Below, piece after piece: positions 12,654-17,081 of a stretch of 17,081 nucleotides of DNA. Under the pieces are notes generated by a model. The model did not search any database and was not told the origin of the DNA. It saw only the letters and a program-made list of their open reading frames with translations. The stretch spans positions 1-17,081 of the forward strand of contig DASZME010000095.1 in NCBI GenBank assembly GCA_035551995.1. Direction: 5' to 3'. The position numbers and the translations under genes are program-made. Source of the stretch: RYN-428 sp035551995 (lineage in GTDB: Bacteria; Planctomycetota; Phycisphaerae; Tepidisphaerales; Tepidisphaeraceae). Within the stretch, counting starts at the first letter, position 1, and the number at the start of each line of letters is the position of its first letter.

Positions 12654-14813
12654 ATGAAGGAAATCAAAACCCTGTGTCCCTATTGCGGCGTAGGCTGCGG
12701 CATTCTTGCTTCAACCGACGGGGCGCGCATGACCAAGGTGCGGGGCGATCCGCAACATCCCGCCAATATGGGCAAGCTTTGCCAGAAGGGCGCCACCGCT
12801 CATCAAACGGTCAACGTTCCCACCCGGCTCCGTTATGCCATGACGCGGGCCAATCGCGACGAACCCCTGTTGGCTGTTTCGCCCGGCAAAGCCATCGCGG
12901 ACGCCGCAAAACGCCTGCTCGATATCATTCAGAAGGAGGGTCCGCAAGCCATCGCGTTTTATCTTTCCGGGCAATTGACCACCGAAGCGCAGTATATCTT
13001 CAATAAGTTCGGCAAAGGATATTTGCGGACCAACCACGTCGACAGCAACAGCCGTCTGTGCATGAGCAGCGCCGCCAGCGCGATGAGTTTGTCGCTGGGA
13101 AGCGACGGCCCGCCGGGCAGCTACGCGGACATTGAATTGGCCGACACTTTTTTCTTCATCGGCTCCAACGCCGCCGACTGTCATCCGATCACGTTCGCGC
13201 GCGTGCAGCGGCGCGTGGAAAAAGGGCGGGCGCAGTGTATCGTGGTCGATCCGCGTCGCACGGCCACCACCGACGCCGCCACGCTCTACCTGCCGATTCG
13301 ACCCGGAACCGATCTGGCGCTTCTCAACGGATTGCTTTACCTGCTCTGGAGCTGGAAAAAGCTGGATGAAGGCTTCATCTCCGCGAACACCGAAGGATGG
13401 GCCGAGCTCGAGGCGATGCTGCCGTCGTACCCGCCGGACGTGGTGTCGAGAATTTGCGGAATCCCGGCGTTTGATCTCGTTCATGCCGCCCGTGTTTTGG
13501 CCGACTCCAATCGGCTGATGACTTTCTGGACGATGGGCATCAATCAAAGCGTCACCGGCACATTTACCGGCAACGCGATCATCAATCTTCATCTGGCCAC
13601 CGGGCAGATCGGCAAGCCCGGCGCCGGCCCGTTCAGCCTGACCGGCCAGCCCAACGCGATGGGCGGCCGCGACGTCGGATACATGAGCCATCTTCTGCCC
13701 GGGCAACGGCAGATCGCCAATCCCGACCATCGCCGGCAGATCGAAACACTGTGGGGCCTGCGTCCCGGCGCCATTTATCAGCATGCCGGTTACGACGCGG
13801 TCGGAATGTTTTCCGCGATGGAGCGCGGCGAGATCAAGGCGATGTGGATCGTGGGGACCAACCCCGCGGCGTCGATGCCGAATCTCCCGCGCGTAAGGGC
13901 GGCATTGAAAAAAGCCGAACTGGTCATCGTGCAGGACGCGTATTATCCCACTGAATCCACCTCATTTGCCGACATATTATTTCCCGCGGCGGTGAACTTC
14001 GAGCAGGCCGGGACGTTCTGCAACAGCGAACGGCGGGTGTCGCTGATGGAGGAAGTGGTTCCGCCGCCCGGCGACGCCAGGGCGGATTGGTGGTGGTGCA
14101 AGCAGGTCGCCGAGGCGATGGATTTTCCGTCGGGCGTTCGCTTTTCGTCCGCCGAGCAAATCTTCGACGAATTCTCCCGCGTCACCGCCGGCCGTCCCAA
14201 CGATCAAAGCGCTCTCTCCCACGAAACCCTGAGAAAAAAAGGGCCGCAGCAGTGGCCGTACCCGGCGCTGGGCCAATCCTGCGCCCGTCGATACGAAGAC
14301 GGCGTTTTTCCGACGCCCAACGGCCGCGCCCGATTTTTCGCCCGCCCGCAAACTCCGTCGGCCGAATCTCCCAATCATGAATTCCCGATGCTTCTGACGA
14401 CCGGCCGTCTCGCCGGCCATTGGCATACCCGCACCAAGACCGGCCTGGTCCCGCAACTGAACAAGACCGATAAGGCGCCTTACGTGCAGATGCATCCGGA
14501 AGACGCCGCCGCTTTGGCGCTGCGCGACGGCCAGCACGTGGAGGTCCAAAGCCGCCGTGGGCGTGCGAGCAGCATTTTGAAAGTAGATTCCGCGGCCCCG
14601 ATCGGCACGGTTTTCATGCCGATCCATTGGAATGATCTATGGTCGCAAAGCGCCTCGCCCAACGAAGCGACCAGCGACGCGACGGACCCGGTAAGCAAGC
14701 AACCGGCCCTGAAATATTGTGCCGTGTCGGTTCGCGCGGCCCGATCGATGGAACGGTTTACCGAGACCACCACCGCCGACGCGCAAACGGCCGACGTCGG
14801 CTCGACCGGATGA
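12654..14813 (+). CDS. narB: Assimilatory nitrate reductase, molybdopterin catalytic subunit (NarB/NasA type)
   Basis: This encodes 719 residues, close to the roughly 720-740 of cyanobacterial NarB and shorter than NasA forms with an extra C-terminal [2Fe-2S] domain. The N-terminal [4Fe-4S] ligands are Cys8, Cys11, Cys15 and Cys43 (CPYCGVGCG, GKLCQKG), with the electron-relay Lys45. SNSRLCM places Cys136 as the molybdenum ligand, the pattern of periplasmic-type (Nap/Nas) nitrate reductases. Further family segments are GSNAADCHPI, VDPRRTATT, TFWTMGINQSVTGTFTGNAI, PFSLTGQPNAMGGRDVG and, near the end, TTGRLAGHWHTRTKTG. No Tat signal is present, so the enzyme is cytoplasmic. It reduces nitrate to nitrite using bis-MGD. 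With no reductase domain of its own it needs a donor; the Fe-S flavoprotein 75 bases upstream is a candidate, ferredoxin another. The last 30 residues (ETTTADAQTADVGSTG region) look unconserved. Confidence 0.93.
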   Translation: MKEIKTLCPYCGVGCGILASTDGARMTKVRGDPQHPANMGKLCQKGATAHQTVNVPTRLRYAMTRANRDEPLLAVSPGKAIADAAKRLLDIIQKEGPQAIAFYLSGQLTTEAQYIFNKFGKGYLRTNHVDSNSRLCMSSAASAMSLSLGSDGPPGSYADIELADTFFFIGSNAADCHPITFARVQRRVEKGRAQCIVVDPRRTATTDAATLYLPIRPGTDLALLNGLLYLLWSWKKLDEGFISANTEGWAELEAMLPSYPPDVVSRICGIPAFDLVHAARVLADSNRLMTFWTMGINQSVTGTFTGNAIINLHLATGQIGKPGAGPFSLTGQPNAMGGRDVGYMSHLLPGQRQIANPDHRRQIETLWGLRPGAIYQHAGYDAVGMFSAMERGEIKAMWIVGTNPAASMPNLPRVRAALKKAELVIVQDAYYPTESTSFADILFPAAVNFEQAGTFCNSERRVSLMEEVVPPPGDARADWWWCKQVAEAMDFPSGVRFSSAEQIFDEFSRVTAGRPNDQSALSHETLRKKGPQQWPYPALGQSCARRYEDGVFPTPNGRARFFARPQTPSAESPNHEFPMLLTTGRLAGHWHTRTKTGLVPQLNKTDKAPYVQMHPEDAAALALRDGQHVEVQSRRGRASSILKVDSAAPIGTVFMPIHWNDLWSQSASPNEATSDATDPVSKQPALKYCAVSVRAARSMERFTETTTADAQTADVGSTG

Positions 14814-14920
14814 GAACTTCCCACGCAATCGTCCCGTTGGAAGAATCGTCTCCAGAAGTGACGTTGGAAGTTTTGATTGACTTACGCTTGTGGCATGTTC
14901 CGGATTGCTGCGGCATTTCC

Positions 14921-14946
14921 GTCTTTAGCGGTCCCGCTTGCGGGGC
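14921..14946 (+). repeat. Extragenic palindromic repeat, copy 1
   Basis: The core GTCCCGC-TT-GCGGGGC (14931-14946) forms a 7-bp hairpin with one G-T pair. It is preceded by GTCTTTAGCG and followed by a tail ending TTCGCGACCG (to 14961). CGGTC at the start of the core (14929-14933) can also pair with GACCG in the tail. The 26-base block differs from copy 2 at one position only. Confidence 0.65.
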
Positions 14947-15106
14947 GTAGTTTCGCGACCGAAACAAGCGTCCCCAACGTCAAGAATGCGATAGTTTCAC
15001 GCGTAGCATCGGTTGCATCGAAGCTTTAGTCCCGGAAAAGCCATCCCACGAGAACGCGGCTTCATCGTTTTTCGGCGTTCAACCAAATGCTCAGGTGAGC
15101 CGTATT

Positions 15107-15132
15107 GTCTTTAGTGGTCCCGCTTGCGGGGC
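15107..15132 (+). repeat. Extragenic palindromic repeat, copy 2
   Basis: This is identical to copy 1 over the 26-base block except for T in place of C in TTTAG(C/T)GG. It contains the same GTCCCGC-TT-GCGGGGC hairpin. The tail is more divergent but ends in CGGTCGGCGCTCGC, which shares GCTCGC with copy 3. Confidence 0.65.
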
Positions 15133-15308
15133 ACACGCTACGGTCGGCGCTCGCTATCTGACCGCGCGAACCGCTTGACCCACAAGACAAGAACGGTTGC
15201 ACCGACGGCCCGATCAAATGCAAAGTTTCGCCAGGCAAGGAATCTGATCCGACGTTTTCGCGAGCGCCCGCGTGATTGTGGGAGTACGATCGGGTTCTGG
15301 AGGGCATG

Positions 15309-16739
15309 ATGGACGGAAGCATATTTTCACGCCGCTCGGCGCTTAAATCCGCGGCTTGCGGCTTTGGCTATCTGGCCTTCGCCGGTCTCACCGCGTCGCG
15401 CGCCGGCGCCGGCCCATCAATAAACCCGATCGGTCCTCGATCTCCGCTGTTTCCCGCTCGAGCCAAGCGCGTGATTTTTCTGTTTATGCAGGGCGGCGTC
15501 AGCCAGGTCGATTCGTTTGATTACAAGCCGCTGCTGTTCGCGCAGGACGGCAAGAAAATGCCGTTCGACGATGCCCGTCGCGGCGCCAACACCGGCAACG
15601 CCGCCTCGACGCAGCGCGTGATGAAGCCGATGTGGGATTTCGCGCGCCATGGCCAATCCGGCCGATGGGCGTCCAATCTCTTTCCGGAAATCAATCGCCA
15701 CGTCGATGATCTGTGCTTTATTCACTCCCTTCACACCGAAGGCGTCGCCCATGGCCCGGCTACCCTGTTCCTGCACTGCGGCGCGACGAATTTTATCCGC
15801 CCATCGATGGGCGCGTGGGTTCTCTACGGCCTCGGCAGCCAAAACGAAAATCTCCCCGGCTTTATCTCCATCGCCCCGTCGGCCGGTAACGGCGGCGCCC
15901 GCAATTACGGAAACGCATTTCTTCCCGCCATCTATCAAGGCACTCCCATCGGCAAAGCCGGCGGTCCCGCGTCCGATCTGATCATCCGCAATTTGGTGAA
16001 TCAAGCCGCCTCGGCCAATGATCGGCGCCGGCAGTTCGATCTCATTCGCCGGATCAACGCCGAGCAAATTCGCCGGCATCCCGGCGACGCCGAGCTTGAG
16101 GCGACGGTCGATTCATATGAACTCGCCGGACGCATGGAAGATCGCGCGCCCGACGCCCTCGATCTCTCTAAAGAATCGCCGCAAACCCTCGCCCTCTACG
16201 GCATCGGCGACAAAAAAACCGACACCTTCGGCCGCCAGTGCCTGATGGCCCGACGGCTTGCCGAATCGGACGTTCGCTATATCCAGGTGACCTACGGCGA
16301 CGGCACCGCCAACCCCGCCTGGGACCAACATTCGGATCTTCCCAAGCATGGCGTTCACGCCCGCGCCGTCGATAAGCCAATCGCGGGGCTGCTTACCGAT
16401 CTAAAGCAGCGTGGTTTACTCGACGACACGATCGTCTGGTTCGGGAGCGAATTTGGCCGCACCCCCTACGCGCAAGACAACGGCACCGGCCGCGATCACA
16501 ACCCCGGCGGCTTTACCGTCTGGCTCGCGGGCGGCGGCGTAAAAAGCGGCTTCGCCTACGGCGCCACCGACGACTTCGGCCACCTCGCCGTTCAAAATCC
16601 CATGCACATGCACGACCTGCACGCGACGATCCTGCGTCTGCTGGGCCTCGATCATCTAAAGCTCACCTACCGCTACGCCGGCCGGGATTTTCGGCTGACG
16701 GACGTGCATGGAAATGTCGTCAGCGACGTGATTGCCTAA
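15309..16739 (+). CDS. DUF1501 protein, Tat-exported
   Basis: This encodes 476 residues from the second of two adjacent ATG codons. GGAGG at 15299-15303 gives a five-base spacing to 15309, whereas 15306 would be only two bases away. The N-terminus has a twin-arginine signal (FSRRSALKSAACGF, Arg8-Arg9), so folded export through Tat is expected. The body matches DUF1501, a family with an alkaline-phosphatase/sulfatase-like fold that is highly expanded in planctomycetes. Visible segments include KRVIFLFMQGGVSQVDSFD, SLHTEGVAHGPA, FGSEFGRTP (378-386), GRDHNPGGFTVWLAGGG (from 394) and the C-terminal HATILRLLGLDHLKLTYRY. The acidic and histidine residues in these segments resemble metal ligands. 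No reaction has been established that can be assigned here. These genes usually follow a DUF1549/DUF1553 cytochrome-like partner, but none is adjacent. Confidence 0.92.
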   Translation: MDGSIFSRRSALKSAACGFGYLAFAGLTASRAGAGPSINPIGPRSPLFPARAKRVIFLFMQGGVSQVDSFDYKPLLFAQDGKKMPFDDARRGANTGNAASTQRVMKPMWDFARHGQSGRWASNLFPEINRHVDDLCFIHSLHTEGVAHGPATLFLHCGATNFIRPSMGAWVLYGLGSQNENLPGFISIAPSAGNGGARNYGNAFLPAIYQGTPIGKAGGPASDLIIRNLVNQAASANDRRRQFDLIRRINAEQIRRHPGDAELEATVDSYELAGRMEDRAPDALDLSKESPQTLALYGIGDKKTDTFGRQCLMARRLAESDVRYIQVTYGDGTANPAWDQHSDLPKHGVHARAVDKPIAGLLTDLKQRGLLDDTIVWFGSEFGRTPYAQDNGTGRDHNPGGFTVWLAGGGVKSGFAYGATDDFGHLAVQNPMHMHDLHATILRLLGLDHLKLTYRYAGRDFRLTDVHGNVVSDVIA

Positions 16740-16822
16740 CTTCGGTCTCCGGAAGGAAGAGGGAGCAGGAATCCATCTACGCTCGAGGACGCAGGACATT
16801 TTTTATGTCGGCGCAGCGTTCC

Positions 16823-16841
16823 GCGGCCCCGCTTGCGGGGC
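16823..16841 (+). repeat. Extragenic palindromic repeat, copy 3
   Basis: GCCCCGC-TT-GCGGGGC (16826-16841) is a perfect 7-bp hairpin. The tail TTCCGCGACCGATGCTCGC matches the copy 1 tail at TTCGCGACCGA-like positions and the copy 2 tail at GCTCGC. It lies in the 164-base gap between the two convergent DUF1501 genes and could act as a bidirectional 3' structure. Confidence 0.6.
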
Positions 16842-16903
16842 GTGTTCCGCGACCGATGCTCGCTGCACCAACACAGGGAATGCTTTAGGAACAGAACCAG
16901 TCG

Positions 16904-17081
16904 TCAGAACAATTCATCGATCGGCGATCCCTCCGGCAGCACCGGATGCGGACGCCCGGTGTGATCGTCGTAGTTGACGGTGGTATCAATGCTCAGATGC
17001 CGATAGATCGTCGCCAGGACGTCGACCGGCGCCTTGGGGTTGTCTTTCGGCTCGCCTCCCTTGGAATCGGATGATCCAACC
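16904..17081 (-). CDS. DUF1501 protein, C-terminal fragment
   Basis: Reading the minus strand from the right edge gives 58 residues ending at a TGA (16904-16906). The segment APVDVLATIYRHLSIDTT, followed by VNYDDHTGRPHPVLPEGSPI and DELF, is a standard C-terminus of planctomycete DUF1501 proteins. It is preceded by a Gly/Lys/Pro-rich linker (GGEPKDNPK). It is clearly different in sequence from the C-terminus of the neighbouring convergent DUF1501 protein, so the two are not a recent duplication. The N-terminal part lies outside the window. Confidence 0.8.
   Translation of the reverse strand, partial: VGSSDSKGGEPKDNPKAPVDVLATIYRHLSIDTTVNYDDHTGRPHPVLPEGSPIDELF

Larger units (their letters stand above)
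14814..15308. other. Non-coding stretch between narB and the DUF1501 gene
   Basis: This stretch of 495 bases holds no reading frame with convincing protein features; frames that cross it are continuations of antisense or shifted frames of narB. It contains two copies of the palindromic repeat (14921-14946 and 15107-15132). The ribosome-binding site GGAGG of the next gene is at 15299-15303. No intrinsic terminator with a T-run is evident after narB, and no tRNA-like structure was recognised. Confidence 0.6.

Noticed and set aside
12711..13784. Minus-strand frame of 357 codons inside narB, and similar ones at 11022-11870 and 4363-5223.
   Set aside because: All are mirror frames of conserved coding sequence with low-complexity composition and no family motif.
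14639..14950. Small frame crossing the end of narB into the intergenic region.
   Set aside because: Its first part is a shifted frame of narB and its end (GPACGA) is just the translated palindromic repeat; no start signal supports it.
1..17081. CRISPR arrays, tRNA or rRNA genes, insertion sequences, prophage genes.
   Set aside because: No regularly spaced repeats, cloverleaf-like sequence, rRNA segment, transposase or phage protein was seen on either strand by eye.

Overview
The window looks like a planctomycete chromosome. It is GC-rich and carries a Tat-exported DUF1501 protein, the C-terminus of a second DUF1501 protein, an NPCBM carbohydrate-binding domain, and a TlpA-type thioredoxin with a long helical tail, all frequent in that phylum. 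The phylum call is inferred from gene content. No rRNA or other marker gene is present.

Layout. Bases 1-3210 hold the end of an NPCBM-domain protein (+), an MgtC/DUF4010 membrane protein (-) and a secreted TlpA-like thioredoxin (+). Bases 3370-14813 form a compact nitrate-assimilation island. A LysR regulator (-) is divergent from an outer-membrane porin. The porin is followed on the + strand by a NasS/NrtA-like nitrate-binding protein without a visible export signal, a NarK/NrtP-type nitrate transporter (MFS), a siroheme nitrite reductase, an unusual NADPH flavoprotein with a [4Fe-4S] domain where a flavodoxin domain would normally sit, and a NarB-type molybdopterin nitrate reductase. Bases 14814-15308 are non-coding and hold two copies of a palindromic repeat. 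A DUF1501 gene (+) follows, then a third repeat copy, then the C-terminus of a convergent DUF1501 gene (-) that runs off the window.

How the genes work together (inference from families and order). Nitrate would cross the outer membrane through the porin and the inner membrane through the MFS carrier. NarB would reduce it to nitrite and NirA would reduce nitrite to ammonium. The NADPH-linked Fe-S flavoprotein, translationally coupled to nirA and just upstream of narB, is the obvious candidate electron donor for one or both reductases. No ferredoxin gene, nitrate ABC permease or ATPase, NasT antiterminator, or molybdenum-cofactor or siroheme synthesis gene lies in the window.

The most interesting non-coding signal is a 40-bp element present twice with 33 of 40 identical bases. 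One copy lies between the LysR gene and the porin, the other directly before the NasS-like gene. Both copies end in a similarly placed candidate promoter (TTGGAT, 18-bp spacer, TACATT or TAAACT). This suggests two co-regulated transcripts under the adjacent LysR protein, and it casts doubt on the first possible start codon of the NasS-like gene.
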